A DNA stretch of 47,028 bases from Calditrichota bacterium (lineage in GTDB: Bacteria > Electryoneota > AABM5-125-24 > Hatepunaeales > Hatepunaeaceae): the NCBI GenBank assembly GCA_016867835.1, contig VGIQ01000008.1:1-47028 (forward strand), read 5' to 3'. This document shows, in pieces, positions 29,178 through 41,382 of this stretch. The translations under genes were made by a program, and so were the position numbers. The notes beneath the pieces were generated by a model. That model had not been told where the DNA came from and searched no databases. It saw only the letters and a program-made list of their open reading frames with translations. Position 1 is the stretch's first letter; each line of letters begins with the position of its first letter.

Positions 29178-31679
29178 TTAAAATGCGTTTCCTGCCTGCA
29201 GCGATAACAGCGTCTGCGAGGCTATTCCTCCCGACGGGAAGAGATGCCCCAGTTGCAGATGCAGCGGCCCGAAGACCGTATCGAACGCGAAGTAGATCGC
29301 GGCGCCGAACAACCACTCGCGCTGCTCGAAGACCCGCGGTGGATTGTCCCAGGTGGCTCCGGTGTCGAACCGGATGCCGACGTAACTATCGGCGACGATA
29401 CGGCTCAGGAGGTCATAGCGAAACTCAGCACCGCCCGACAACTGATGCTTGCCGGTCAGTTGATCGAGATGCAGTCCCGGAAAGGACTCGAGACCGCCCA
29501 ACCGGGGCCGTTCGTCGAACGGCGTCTGCGGCGACGAGGTAACCCCCTTTAATCGCAGCCCAAGGGTATGCCGGTATTTCGGCGTGGCGAACGATTCCCA
29601 ATAGAACCTCGTCTGCCAGAACTCCCGGCCGATCCGGTCGGCATCGGTCAAGGGGCGAACGGCGGTCTCAAACGAAAGTCCGGCGCTGACGCCCTGATTG
29701 GGATAGGGCCGGCGATCCTCGGTGTCGAGGGCCAGTTCGCCGCCTAACGCAAGAAGCGTATATTGCTCACTGGTGCGATTGGGACGCGACGCGCCGTAAC
29801 GGCCCTGATGTTCCTCCCAGCGACCGGTTATGCGCAAGCCGCCCCAATCGGGCGCTTCGCCGCCGACTTTGACGATCGCGCCGCCGCGCCATTCGCGATA
29901 CGAGCCTACCCGTGCGTGATACTGGTCGTAGATATCCCGTTCGCGCCACCGGTAATGTCCCTCCAGGCTGAACGTCGCCGGATAACCAAAAAAACGGTCG
30001 GCCTCCGAGGAAAGGCTATGTCGGACGTCACGTTGACCGGGTGACGTGAAAAGCGATAGCCGGGCCGCATAATTCGCCGGACTGGGCAGACTCACCTCGG
30101 CAAAGCCGCGAGCGCCTTGCTCATCGTGGTAAGCCAGTCCGAGCCGCACTTGCGGAGCCGGATACTCGATGATCTGGACACGGAGCATCCAGGCGGATCC
30201 CGGTCCGCCGGTGCGTTCAAGCGAAGGATAAACCCCCCTGAAGAGACCGGTGGCGTAGAGGTTCGCCGCGGCTTTGCGCACCCCCTCGCGGGTTATGACT
30301 TTCCCGCGACGAAGCGGTATCTCACGTTCCAGTCCGGTTGTGGGAACCCGCTCCAATCCGATGAACTGGATGTCGCCCAGCCGACCCTCGTCCACCGTAA
30401 CCACCAGCGTCCCGGTCGCCGGATCAAACGACTTCCTGGCGACCTCCGCTACCGGATAGCCCGCTTCCCGGTAACGGCGTTCTATGATCCGGCAGACGCC
30501 GGCGACGGCAATTGAGTCGTAGTTCTGCCCGCTGAGTGCATCGAACCGGGACAATAGATCGCGGCTGTCGAGCATCCGGCAGCCGATCAGCACAACCCGT
30601 CGAAGAACCGTCGGGTTTGCAGGTGAAAGTGCTGCGGCCGACGCTGCCGTATCGCGGCTCGCTCGCTCCTCCAGGAGGTGCAGGATACCGGGAAGCGCCT
30701 TTCTTGCGGCTTCGCGGCCGGCTTCAAGGAAGTCGTCGAACGCCTCGACCGGGGCGCTGGCAAGATCGCCGAGTTCGGGCCTGATGATAAGGTCGGCGCC
30801 TGCCAGGGAGTTGGCCATCGTTTCGCGCTCGAGGATGGTTGTCACTTGATCGACGATCTGCCACGGTTGATAAGGCAGTCCGGCCGGCTTGAGCGGCGAG
30901 GTGGCATCGACCGCAATCACGATACTCCCCAGTTGGCGCGCCGCCGAGACTGGGATGTTCTCGGCAATGCCGCCGTCGATGAGCAACGAGTCGCCGTAGG
31001 GAAGCGGATCGAACAGCAGCGGTAGAGCCATCGAACCGCGCACTGAGGGGGCCGGATCGCCCCGCTCGATCACCACCATCGAGCCGGTAACGAGGTCGGT
31101 CGCTACGATCCGAAGCGGCACCGGAAGATCGTCCCAATGCTTGCTCGAGCGCGCCGGCAGTTGAAGCGTCAACCAGAGAAGACGGTCGTAAAGGGCTTGG
31201 CCGGGCGAGATCGCAGCCGGGACAATCGGGGTCAGGTCTTCCCCCAGCCGCAAAGTTACCAGATGGCGGGACTGGTTGGCGCGACGCGCCAGAGGAAGGC
31301 TGCGCCGTTCCGGCTGATCGAGGAAGATTTCGTTCCAGTCCACAGCCCGCAGGTGCATCTCGATGTCGCGGCCGTTCCAACCGCAACTGTAAAGTGCCCC
31401 CACCAGCGCTCCGACCGATACTCCGGCGATCCCGCCGATTTCAACACTTGCAGAATCGAGAACCTGCAAGACCCCCACATGAGCCAGGCCTCGTGCGCCT
31501 CCTCCCGAAAGCGCCAGCACCAGGGGCGGCTTGGCGCCGTTTTCGGCACCCGGTGAGGAGATGGCGGTTGCACAAGGCGCAAGAATAAGCGCCAGCAACA
31601 GGATTCCTCCTGCCGGATCGAGTGGATGGGGACAGAGGTGGCGGTTCCTCCGGAATGTTCCCCCCGGCCGACTCTGCAT
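29178..31679 (-). CDS. Patatin-like phospholipase fused to POTRA and Omp85-type barrel (PlpD-like)
   Basis: An 833-residue protein. It has a signal peptide, then the patatin domain with oxyanion loop 'SGGGARGLAHVG' (about 58-69), nucleophile Ser in 'GVSVG' (S88) and the catalytic Asp in 'LLIDGGIAENIPV' (about 236). Next comes a POTRA-like part ('VTVDEGRLGDIQFIGLERVPTTGLEREIPLRRGKVITREGV', about 430-480). Last is a C-terminal beta barrel rich in alternating aromatic strands and ending in Phe ('QTLLSLQAGNAF'). This is the layout of type Vd autotransporters such as PlpD. It should sit in the outer membrane with a phospholipase passenger. I chose the ATG of the TGATG overlap with the upstream carboxypeptidase gene, so the pair is coupled. 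Confidence 0.88.
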   Translation of the reverse strand: MQSRPGGTFRRNRHLCPHPLDPAGGILLLALILAPCATAISSPGAENGAKPPLVLALSGGGARGLAHVGVLQVLDSASVEIGGIAGVSVGALVGALYSCGWNGRDIEMHLRAVDWNEIFLDQPERRSLPLARRANQSRHLVTLRLGEDLTPIVPAAISPGQALYDRLLWLTLQLPARSSKHWDDLPVPLRIVATDLVTGSMVVIERGDPAPSVRGSMALPLLFDPLPYGDSLLIDGGIAENIPVSAARQLGSIVIAVDATSPLKPAGLPYQPWQIVDQVTTILERETMANSLAGADLIIRPELGDLASAPVEAFDDFLEAGREAARKALPGILHLLEERASRDTAASAAALSPANPTVLRRVVLIGCRMLDSRDLLSRFDALSGQNYDSIAVAGVCRIIERRYREAGYPVAEVARKSFDPATGTLVVTVDEGRLGDIQFIGLERVPTTGLEREIPLRRGKVITREGVRKAAANLYATGLFRGVYPSLERTGGPGSAWMLRVQIIEYPAPQVRLGLAYHDEQGARGFAEVSLPSPANYAARLSLFTSPGQRDVRHSLSSEADRFFGYPATFSLEGHYRWRERDIYDQYHARVGSYREWRGGAIVKVGGEAPDWGGLRITGRWEEHQGRYGASRPNRTSEQYTLLALGGELALDTEDRRPYPNQGVSAGLSFETAVRPLTDADRIGREFWQTRFYWESFATPKYRHTLGLRLKGVTSSPQTPFDERPRLGGLESFPGLHLDQLTGKHQLSGGAEFRYDLLSRIVADSYVGIRFDTGATWDNPPRVFEQREWLFGAAIYFAFDTVFGPLHLQLGHLFPSGGIASQTLLSLQAGNAF

Positions 31680-34600
31680 CAAGGCAGAAGCAGTAGTTTC
31701 AGTTTACGGGGTGCTGAATTCAAGTCGGCTCCGATCCGGGCTTGGACGACGTATAGCCCGGCGGGATGCCCTCCTGCATTCCAGTCCCAACTGAGGGCGC
31801 CATCGTCGCGGCTCTGCAACCTGACTCCCCCGACCAATCGGCCGGCGAGATCATAGACCCGAAGATCAACCGGCTCGCTCGGAGCCGTCTCGATTGATAT
31901 GGTCGTTCGGGCGTTGAACGGGTTGGGGTGAGCGTTCAGGATCGATTTTCGGGCCGGCATCGGGTCCGGTTCAAGAAGCGCCATCAAGAGCGTCAGGCCA
32001 TCCCGGGTGAACCGGTCCGGACCTGAAACCGGCATCAGCCGCACCTCGCGACTTCCTTCGCCCTCAATTGGACGCCAAAGCGCGCGGATTCGTTCCCCTT
32101 CGGCATAGCCTGAACCGCCCGGCTCAGTCTCGCCCCATATAGCTGCCCCCTGACGGAGACCCTGCAAAGAATTCAGGCCGGTTTCCAAGGCACCGCAGAT
32201 GTTACCCTCGCCATCGAAGAACTGGATAGTCCCGGTCAGGGGCGGCTCAAGCCATTCCAGGATGAGGCTCTGATTTTCGGGACCGGGGGCGTCATAGATG
32301 GGGTTAGAGGCGGCTACGAACCGGATGCGGTGTCGGATAATCCCCTCGACTTCCGGGTAGATCAAGGTGTCCGAGCGGCGCATTTTTAACTTGTATCCGT
32401 TACCGGGCGCGAGGTCGCCGAGGTTATTGAAGCCTTCCTCGACGGCCCAGAACCGGCCCGCTCCATCCTTGACATGCAGCAGATTGTCCCGCACCGATGC
32501 GAGGGCCTCAGGGGCGTCAAGCGGAGTTTCGGGCAGATAGGCAATCGTATTCCAGCCGGTCAGAAGCGGTATGGGGGACTCCGCGGCGACGAGTTCACCG
32601 GCAAAGACGACCTCGGCGGCTTCAGTCAACCAGACGTGATATCCGGCAAGCGGATTCCAGTCTCCTAACTGATCGATATTCCAGTCCGGCAGGATGAACC
32701 GGCCGAAGCCGTTCTTGATGAGGATCAAGCGGTCGTCATCGATCAGACGTGCAAAAATACTCGCGACCGATGGCGGATCGGTGCTCACCGGGGCACTGAC
32801 GAGCGACCAGCCGCGGGGAAGCGCCAGGGTGACGCCGGGCCTTGCACCAGCCTGCCGGGGCGGAGACCAGAACGACCTGTCGCCCTCGGCATCGAACGCC
32901 TGCACTTGATACTCGAACTCGTCGCCCCGGAACCGGTCATCCCACTCGGTCGCATCAAGACTGTCGGCAAGCACCGCCTGGTCTTCATAGGCCGCCAGCG
33001 GCCCGATGTCGTCGATGAAGGCTATCTCATCGTTGCGCCGCGAGCCAAATTGGTAATGCCGGAACCGGATGCGCCGCATTGCATCGGCTTCACCGCCGGT
33101 GGTCCACCAGGCCCGCCGCCAGCCGTTGGAATTGCCGGTCAGGACCGGCCCGAGGTTCTGATCGTTCAGCACCAGATTACGGGTGCTATCGCCCGGCAGA
33201 GGATGCCACTCGAAGCCATCGCTGGAGATTTCGCAAGCCAGACCGTGTCCGTTTTGGGTGCGCAGGTTGTAATTGACCCAGGCCCAAATAGTGTCGGGCA
33301 GGGGGATTTCCTCGCGGAGGGTGAGCGTCGCCATGATCGAAGCGATCGAAGCGCGGTAGGAACGCTGGCCGCTGTGTTGATCGACCTGCGAAATGGCGAA
33401 ATTGACCCGCTCCCAAAGCGCGCCGCCAGACTCGGCATCGTCGAAGATCGGCTCTACGGGCCGTTGCACCCGCACCCGGTAGCCTGACGGGGGATTGTCG
33501 TCGTCCTCAACCTCATCCCACACAAGGTGGACTGCGTCTGCTTCGGGTCGATAGATCGCTTCGAATCCGGTTACCGCGGGTGGCCTTAGAACGCGGGAGG
33601 GAAGGTCGGCAAACTCCGCCACCGCCAGGCAGGTCTCAATATTCTCCCGCACCAGCGGTTCGACCCGGTTGAGCGGCGGCCAAAAGAAGTCCTCCACCGA
33701 GCCGACCTCGACCGTGTAGGCGTAGATTGGACGGTGCTCATCGGAAAAATAGAGCCAGTCGTCGCTCGACCCGTTGACACGGTAGATGATCTCCCAGGGG
33801 GCACCGACGAGATAGTCGTTTTCAAGAGCCATCCGGCGGCCCAGGGCGTTGAAGACGGCCAGATCGGGCGGCTGGAGGAAGTCGTAGCCGACCGGATAGA
33901 GGCAGAGGTTGCTGTAGGAATGGAAGTAGATTGAGATGCTGAAGCGGCGATTGTTGACCCACCGGCGAACCGCATCGGTCTCGGGCTCCGAGAAGGCGCT
34001 CGGTCCACGATAGGTCTCGGAATTGCCGCTGGGGCTCGAGCCGACGTTGTCGAAACCCCACTGGAAGCCGAAATTGCGGTTGAGATCGACGCCGATCGTG
34101 CCGTCGCCGTTGTTGCGCATATTCTTACGCCACATCCCGCCGCCGTCGGGGTTGGAGCGCTCGTTCTCGTAGTATCCATCCGGGTTGTGACAGAGGATGA
34201 ACCAGAGTTGACGTTCATCTACGAGTCGGGTGATGCGGTCGTCGGCGCCGTAGTTGCCGATCAGGTGCTCGATCACTCCAAAGAGGACCTCGGCGGTGAT
34301 CACCTCCCGGGCATGGATAAGTGAGGTGTAGAGCGCTTCCGGCTCATCCTCCTCGTCCTCGTCGGGATTGTCGGAGACCTTGACGGCATAGATCGGGCGG
34401 TCCTGCAGACTGCGCCCGATGACGACCGGCTCGCTGACGAGGTCGGAGGCGATCTCGCGCAGTTCGTTCATCCGGGCGACGATTTCAGCAAAGGTCATGT
34501 AGCCGCCCATATCGTCGCGACGTGCGGCTCCGAGGCGGCGGGCAAAGAACGACTCGACATCCTCGATGGCGACGTAGTAGTTTAGGCCGAGCGAGTTCAG

Positions 34601-34804
34601 CCGCGCGCGGTCGGAGTCGTCCCGGAGCGCGACCTCGACCATCCCGTCGGGGGAGAGGTGCGTCAGGTCGAGCCCGGCAGCCTGCAGGCGCTCAAAGTCC
34701 CGATAGTCCTCCACCGCCACACGCACCAGTTGGGTGGCGTGCAGCGGTGCGAGAAGGGCTATTAGCAGTGTTGCACCGTTGATTATCCTACTGAATCGGG
34801 TCAT
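31679..34804 (-). CDS. Secreted M14 zinc carboxypeptidase with C-terminal sorting domain
   Basis: A 1041-residue exported enzyme starting at the ATG at 34804, which gives a clean signal peptide ('MTRFSRIINGATLLIALLAP'). The M14 zinc site is present: 'LIHAREVITAE' (HxxE) and the distal His in 'IYFHSYSNLCLYPVGYD'. The substrate-binding 'DLNRNFGFQWG' and catalytic Glu in 'YTVEVGSVEDFFWPP' are also there. A fibronectin-like domain and an immune-activation-like beta domain (about 430-640) follow, then a long region of unknown fold. The C-terminal 'NAHPNPFNARTTISI' to 'LYVVQARIG' end is a type IX-like sorting domain. It probably digests proteins outside the cell. Translationally coupled to the patatin gene. 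Confidence 0.9.
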   Translation of the reverse strand: MTRFSRIINGATLLIALLAPLHATQLVRVAVEDYRDFERLQAAGLDLTHLSPDGMVEVALRDDSDRARLNSLGLNYYVAIEDVESFFARRLGAARRDDMGGYMTFAEIVARMNELREIASDLVSEPVVIGRSLQDRPIYAVKVSDNPDEDEEDEPEALYTSLIHAREVITAEVLFGVIEHLIGNYGADDRITRLVDERQLWFILCHNPDGYYENERSNPDGGGMWRKNMRNNGDGTIGVDLNRNFGFQWGFDNVGSSPSGNSETYRGPSAFSEPETDAVRRWVNNRRFSISIYFHSYSNLCLYPVGYDFLQPPDLAVFNALGRRMALENDYLVGAPWEIIYRVNGSSDDWLYFSDEHRPIYAYTVEVGSVEDFFWPPLNRVEPLVRENIETCLAVAEFADLPSRVLRPPAVTGFEAIYRPEADAVHLVWDEVEDDDNPPSGYRVRVQRPVEPIFDDAESGGALWERVNFAISQVDQHSGQRSYRASIASIMATLTLREEIPLPDTIWAWVNYNLRTQNGHGLACEISSDGFEWHPLPGDSTRNLVLNDQNLGPVLTGNSNGWRRAWWTTGGEADAMRRIRFRHYQFGSRRNDEIAFIDDIGPLAAYEDQAVLADSLDATEWDDRFRGDEFEYQVQAFDAEGDRSFWSPPRQAGARPGVTLALPRGWSLVSAPVSTDPPSVASIFARLIDDDRLILIKNGFGRFILPDWNIDQLGDWNPLAGYHVWLTEAAEVVFAGELVAAESPIPLLTGWNTIAYLPETPLDAPEALASVRDNLLHVKDGAGRFWAVEEGFNNLGDLAPGNGYKLKMRRSDTLIYPEVEGIIRHRIRFVAASNPIYDAPGPENQSLILEWLEPPLTGTIQFFDGEGNICGALETGLNSLQGLRQGAAIWGETEPGGSGYAEGERIRALWRPIEGEGSREVRLMPVSGPDRFTRDGLTLLMALLEPDPMPARKSILNAHPNPFNARTTISIETAPSEPVDLRVYDLAGRLVGGVRLQSRDDGALSWDWNAGGHPAGLYVVQARIGADLNSAPRKLKLLLLP

Positions 34805-34884
34805 TCTTCGCTCCCTTATAGCCTTCAGAAACCTGCCGGACGAAGGCGTCCGGCGAGCACAAGTATCTTTGTCGCTCAATGTTC

Positions 34885-35463
34885 TCAATTCCTCACCTCC
34901 TTCAACACCATCCCCTTCACCCCCGTCCCGGCATGAATCTGCATCGCAAGCGCCTCCGCTTTCGACCGGTCAGTGAACCGTCCGACGGTTACTGCGATCA
35001 AGTCCCTGCCGTCGGGATACTTCTTCGTGACATACTCCACTTTGCCGAACCGCGCGATACGGCGGGCGAAAGACTCGGCACCGGAGCGTGACGAAAAGGC
35101 GCCGGTTTGCACCGTCCATAAAGACCCCGGCTCCGACAACAAAGGACTCGCCATCGTATTCGCATCGGAGGCAGCCTGAGCGGCGCGTCGGTGCTGGTCG
35201 AGACGGTCGCGCAGGAGGATTTCGAGTGCAGGGCTTGGATTCAGTTCCAAAGCCCGGCTGAAACAAGTCTTTGAAACGGCACCATCCGCCTCGAACAAGC
35301 CGCGAAGGAACTGCCCGGATGCGGTCGAGTCCGGGGTCGATGCGAGCGCAGCCTCGAGCGCAGCGACATCCGAGGCGTGATAGAGCTCGACCAGCGCTTC
35401 ATCGGGGAGCGCGGCGAAGGCAGTAAGGCTTCCCGTCGTCAATAATAGAGCGAGAGCGCTCAT
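34885..35463 (-). CDS. SPOR-domain protein, exported
   Basis: A 192-residue protein. It has a signal peptide (about 1-18), a TPR-like or helical region (about 20-90) with 'LPDEALVELYHASDVAALEAALAS', and a C-terminal SPOR domain (about 112-190, 'SLWTVQTGAFSSRSGAESFARRI' to 'VTVGRFTDRSKAEALAMQI'). SPOR domains bind denuded peptidoglycan glycan strands, usually at the division septum. It probably acts in the periplasm at the wall. It lies upstream of the carboxypeptidase gene in the same orientation. Confidence 0.85.
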   Translation of the reverse strand: MSALALLLTTGSLTAFAALPDEALVELYHASDVAALEAALASTPDSTASGQFLRGLFEADGAVSKTCFSRALELNPSPALEILLRDRLDQHRRAAQAASDANTMASPLLSEPGSLWTVQTGAFSSRSGAESFARRIARFGKVEYVTKKYPDGRDLIAVTVGRFTDRSKAEALAMQIHAGTGVKGMVLKEVRN

Positions 35464-35537
35464 TCCTCACTTATGATTGGTGCCTAATCTGCTTTTGCTC
35501 CCCCGATAAATCGGGAAGCCACCAGTAGTCTCTTTTG

Positions 35538-35708
35538 CATTAGCATCAGCATTATTAATCAGTGCAGAAAAGAGTTGACTTGGAGGGCGGACTATCTTGT
35601 CTGCCCTTGCCTAATAGGAACTCTTCATCAGGGCGGACAGGAATATCCGCCCTCCAGGAACGGCAACAATAATCTGCACCTCCTAATAGCATCAGCATCA
35701 GCATATCA
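35538..35708. repeat. Modular intergenic element, copy 2
   Basis: 'gcattagcatcagcattatt' (from about 35538), then AGGGCGGAC-TATCTT-GTCTGCCCT (35584-35607) and AGGGCGGA-CAGGAATA-TCCGCCCT (35630-35653). After these comes 'caataatctgcacc', the reverse complement of the GGTGCAGATAATTG-like segment at 4294, and AGCATC units up to the lapB end. Same parts as 4257-4447. Confidence 0.7.
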
Positions 35709-36875
35709 CTTTCTGCGGTCGCCGTAAAAGGTGTGCCATTCGCCGCACGCCGGGCACCTCGGCAGGATCCGCTCGGCTTCCGCCCCGCACGACCGGCAGT
35801 AGAGCGATAGCGATTTCGCAATCAATGCCTGGACCATTCGGTCGAGATGCCGTCCGGCTTCGTCGTCGGCACCCCGCCGCCTCAGGAGTTGCGTCTTCAG
35901 GAGCAACAAGGTCGCGTCGTCGGGATTCGACTCGAGCGCCCGGTCGCAGAGGTCGAGTGCGTCGTCCACCTCGCCCTTCTTGGACTTCAGATCGATGAGG
36001 GCTACCGCCAGCGCGCGATTGGCCGGCGCCTGTTCGAAGGACTTTTTCAAGATAGATTCGACCTCACCGAAACGGCCCAGATCGTAGAGGAGCGGTTCGA
36101 GCAGGGAGAGGGCAAGGTGCGCCTGATCGGGTTGTTCGCGCATAAATTTCGAGAGCCACTCGAAGGCGTCGTCGCCGCGGCTCTCGCGGGTGTAGGAGGC
36201 TGCAATGTGGAGCATCCCGGTGGGCGCCTGGGGATCGACCCGCATCGCATCCTTGAAGGCGACGCGCCCGTCATGTTCCTTGCCGGCAGCGCAGAGCGCT
36301 TCGCCCTCCTGCAACAGGTAGAGGGCCATTCGCCGGTCGTCGGGACGGCCGGTTACGGAGTTGAGTTTCTTCAGCGACTCGGCCGCATCGCGCCAGCGGT
36401 TCTGATGTTCCAGCAGTCGCAGCCGGATGATGAGGTCGTCGGGCGTCCCCGGGTCCAGGGATCGAGACCGGTCGAGGTAGCGATGGGCGCGGTCGAGGTT
36501 GCCGGCTTGCTCGTGGTCACAGGCGAGTTCGCGGTAGATCGCCGCGAGGACGTGAGGCGGCTGGTCGGCACGGACCGAAAGTTCGAGGTGAATCTGCGCA
36601 GCGCGGCGCGGCTTGCCCATCTGCCGGAGAATGCTCCCCAATTTCAGATAGGCGTCCATATGATCGGTATTGGCGCGGATGGCGTCGGCAAAGGCGGACG
36701 CGGCTTCGCGCAGCCGCCCGGCGAGGAGGTGGTTCAGCCCCTCGGTATAGGGATCGCGCGGGATGACGCGCCGGGTTTGCTGTTTTTGCCACCAACTGTA
36801 AGCCGCAACGCCGACGATAGCCGCCAGCGCCGCGACGAACATCCAGAGCAGGCCGCTGTCAGGCTGAGGAGTCAT
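35706..36875 (-). CDS. lapB: Lipopolysaccharide assembly protein B (TPR/rubredoxin-like)
   Basis: A 389-residue protein of LapB (YciM) length. It has one N-terminal membrane helix (about 8-25), a stretch of TPR repeats (about 40-345) and a C-terminal rubredoxin-like zinc module ('YCRSCGAEAERILPRCPACGEWHTFYG'). In characterised bacteria LapB works with FtsH to control LpxC turnover and LPS output at the inner membrane. Its partner lapA is 37 bp upstream, and ftsH lies 2 kb away on the other strand. The last codons abut the AGCATC repeat. Confidence 0.9.
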   Translation of the reverse strand: MTPQPDSGLLWMFVAALAAIVGVAAYSWWQKQQTRRVIPRDPYTEGLNHLLAGRLREAASAFADAIRANTDHMDAYLKLGSILRQMGKPRRAAQIHLELSVRADQPPHVLAAIYRELACDHEQAGNLDRAHRYLDRSRSLDPGTPDDLIIRLRLLEHQNRWRDAAESLKKLNSVTGRPDDRRMALYLLQEGEALCAAGKEHDGRVAFKDAMRVDPQAPTGMLHIAASYTRESRGDDAFEWLSKFMREQPDQAHLALSLLEPLLYDLGRFGEVESILKKSFEQAPANRALAVALIDLKSKKGEVDDALDLCDRALESNPDDATLLLLKTQLLRRRGADDEAGRHLDRMVQALIAKSLSLYCRSCGAEAERILPRCPACGEWHTFYGDRRK

Positions 36876-36912
36876 TGGAGCCGGGCCTTTCGGGGTGAGG
36901 TGGAGGTGTCGT

Positions 36913-37227
36913 TCACTCTTCGCCTCCGTCGGCCATCAGTTCATCGTCGAGCGTTACGGTCCGCAGACGGTCGAGTTCGGTGCGGAGGCGGCTGATCTCC
37001 TTATTTGCCCGGTGCAGTTTCATCCGGTGCTGCACTTGATTGACCGCTGCAATCAGTGCGGCCAATATAATGCCGACCGCGAATGCCGCGTAGGCGACGA
37101 GGTAGAGCGGCACCGGCTGCGACTTCCAGGTCCAGAGCATCACTTCGACGCTCCCGGCATTCTGCATCGCAAAGCCGGCCACGATCAAGGTTACCGCGCC
37201 GATGATCGTCCAGCGTATTATCCACAT
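36913..37227 (-). CDS. lapA: Lipopolysaccharide assembly protein A (DUF1049)
   Basis: A 104-residue inner-membrane protein. Two transmembrane helices (about 4-22 and 43-64, 'LYLVAYAAFAVGIILAALI') flank the family signature 'NAGSVEVMLWTWKSQPVPLYLV'. A C-terminal coiled coil ('HRANKEISRLRTELDRLRTV') follows. It pairs with LapB. A promoter TTGCTT-17-TATATT lies at 37285-37313. Confidence 0.88.
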   Translation of the reverse strand: MWIIRWTIIGAVTLIVAGFAMQNAGSVEVMLWTWKSQPVPLYLVAYAAFAVGIILAALIAAVNQVQHRMKLHRANKEISRLRTELDRLRTVTLDDELMADGGEE

Positions 37228-37284
37228 AGTGCCTTCCTTACGGCCGATTCAGGCCGGTTCCTTCTGCCGATTGCCCGAATGTTG

Positions 37285-37313
37285 AATATAGACTCCCCGC
37301 CCGGCGAAAGCAA
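37285..37313 (-). promoter_or_regulatory. Promoter of lapAB
   Basis: Minus-strand TTGCTT (37313-37308), a 17-nt spacer and TATATT (37290-37285), about 60 bp before the lapA start. Confidence 0.6.
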
Positions 37314-37396
37314 GCCCGACGCGCAGGATTGCCGGATAGGGTTGGGGGCAGTGTATATTGTGAGCCGGATGATTATTCAAGTTCCGCCTCGCTTGC

Positions 37397-38896
37397 ATGT
37401 CCCGTAGAAGTCATAACGCAACATCGACGGAAGCCACTCCAACGAGATTTGCCGGGTCGATCATACGGCGTTTCAGGGCTGAATGCCGCCGGTTGGGCAT
37501 CCTGACGCCCGGCAGTTGCAGCCTGGTTGCCTGTTCGGGAGGACCCGACTCGGCAGCGCTGCTCGATCTGGCGGTTGGACTAACCCGTGAAACCGATGCC
37601 CGCATCCGGGTGGCGCATTTCGATCATTCGCTTCGTCCTGAGTCGGCAGGCGAAGCCGAAGCCGTCGGTCAAATGGCGCATAAGTATGGCGTGCCATTTA
37701 TCACCGGACAGGCCGGTGCGGAGATCGCACACGCTCCGGATGGGCTGCACGCCGCAGGACGACGACTACGGTACCGTTTTCTGACTTCCGCCGCTCGCGA
37801 GTGGCTTGCCGAAGAGCCGGAAGCGTCCAACGTCGCGATTCTGCTTGGACATCAGCAGGACGACCAGATCGAAACCGTCCTGATGCGGCTCCTTGCCGGC
37901 TCCGGAGTCGAAGGACTGGGAGGGATGGCGGAGCAGATTATGGGGGAAGGCGATCTGCGCATCCGGCTGGTCCGGCCGCTGCTGTCGTTTCGCCGGGAGG
38001 AACTCGAAGCCTATTGCCGCGAACGCGGCCTGGCTTACTTCACCGATCCGAGCAACGACGAGTCGCGCTATCCCCGGTCGGCGCTGCGAAAGACGATCAT
38101 TCCGCTTCTTGAGGCGCAGTTCGGGCCCGTAGTGCGCAAGGGTATCCTTAGATCGGCGGGACTGATTCGCGAAGCCGGCAGCGAGATGGCTCGAATGATC
38201 GACGAGGCAGAGCACAATTCCCGTCTCGATGCCGGTCCGGGCTGCGTAACTCTTGATTATGTCCGCTATGCTTCGTATTATAGTTTGATTAGGCAGGGAC
38301 TGCTCCAACGCGCAGTGCGGCAACTGCTTATGGCAGGCAGGAGCGATGCGATCCCGCTTCGCATTGCGCTGGAGCGATGCCAAAAGGCCGATGCGGCGAT
38401 CCTCACCGGACGTCGCGGTCCGACCGAAATGGGCGGGGGCGTCGGCATCATCAGGTCCGGCTCGACGATCCGGATATATCTTGCGCCGGTCGAATGGCGC
38501 GAAGCGTTGTTGCGACCGGGTGAGAAGTTCTACCTGCCGGACGGCAGCCTGATAATCATCGAGCAGGTTGCCGCCGCCGCGGTCCGACTTCCACCGGTTT
38601 CAGGGGAACTTGTCATCGACGGCGATGGACTGCCATCGGAGGGCCTTCTGATCCGGCCGGCCCGTCCCGGCGACCGCATGCTGCCGCTGGGCGCCGGTCA
38701 TCCCTGCCGCGTGTCCGACCTTCTCCGGGCTGCCGGAGTGCCGCTTGAGCAGCGGCGAACGGCTCCGGTTCTGATCGTTGGCAGCGACATCGCTGCCCTG
38801 CCTCCCTATCGCATCGGGGAGCATTTTCAACTTCGAGCGGCCACCCGCCGCGCCCTGCTGATCCGCCTGGAGCGTCGATCGCAGGCTGACATCTAA
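37397..38896 (+). CDS. tilS: tRNA(Ile)-lysidine synthase
   Basis: A 499-residue enzyme that converts the wobble C of tRNA-Ile(CAU) to lysidine with ATP. The PP-loop 'SGGPDS' is at residues 47-52. It is followed by 'RVAHFDHSLRPES', 'LHAAGRRLRYRFL' and 'LLGHQQDDQIETVLMRLLAGSGVEGL', all conserved in TilS. The C-terminal part carries the TilS substrate-binding domain ('LLIRPARPGDRMLPLGAG', 'LRAAGVPLEQRRTAPVLIVGSDIAALP'). First gene of the operon with ftsH (8-bp gap). The order tilS-ftsH is common in bacteria, though the usual hpt between them is missing. Confidence 0.93.
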   Translation: MSRRSHNATSTEATPTRFAGSIIRRFRAECRRLGILTPGSCSLVACSGGPDSAALLDLAVGLTRETDARIRVAHFDHSLRPESAGEAEAVGQMAHKYGVPFITGQAGAEIAHAPDGLHAAGRRLRYRFLTSAAREWLAEEPEASNVAILLGHQQDDQIETVLMRLLAGSGVEGLGGMAEQIMGEGDLRIRLVRPLLSFRREELEAYCRERGLAYFTDPSNDESRYPRSALRKTIIPLLEAQFGPVVRKGILRSAGLIREAGSEMARMIDEAEHNSRLDAGPGCVTLDYVRYASYYSLIRQGLLQRAVRQLLMAGRSDAIPLRIALERCQKADAAILTGRRGPTEMGGGVGIIRSGSTIRIYLAPVEWREALLRPGEKFYLPDGSLIIIEQVAAAAVRLPPVSGELVIDGDGLPSEGLLIRPARPGDRMLPLGAGHPCRVSDLLRAAGVPLEQRRTAPVLIVGSDIAALPPYRIGEHFQLRAATRRALLIRLERRSQADI

Positions 38897-38904
38897 AGGA
38901 CGTT

Positions 38905-41374
<2,470 letters not shown>

Positions 41375-41382
<8 letters not shown>

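Noticed and set aside
34805-34888. An upstream start for the M14 carboxypeptidase
   Set aside because: The 28 extra residues are polar and would bury the signal peptide; the ATG at 34804 gives a standard signal sequence.
35847-36995. A 382-codon open frame antisense to lapB and the start of lapA
   Set aside because: LapB and LapA signatures are clear on the minus strand.
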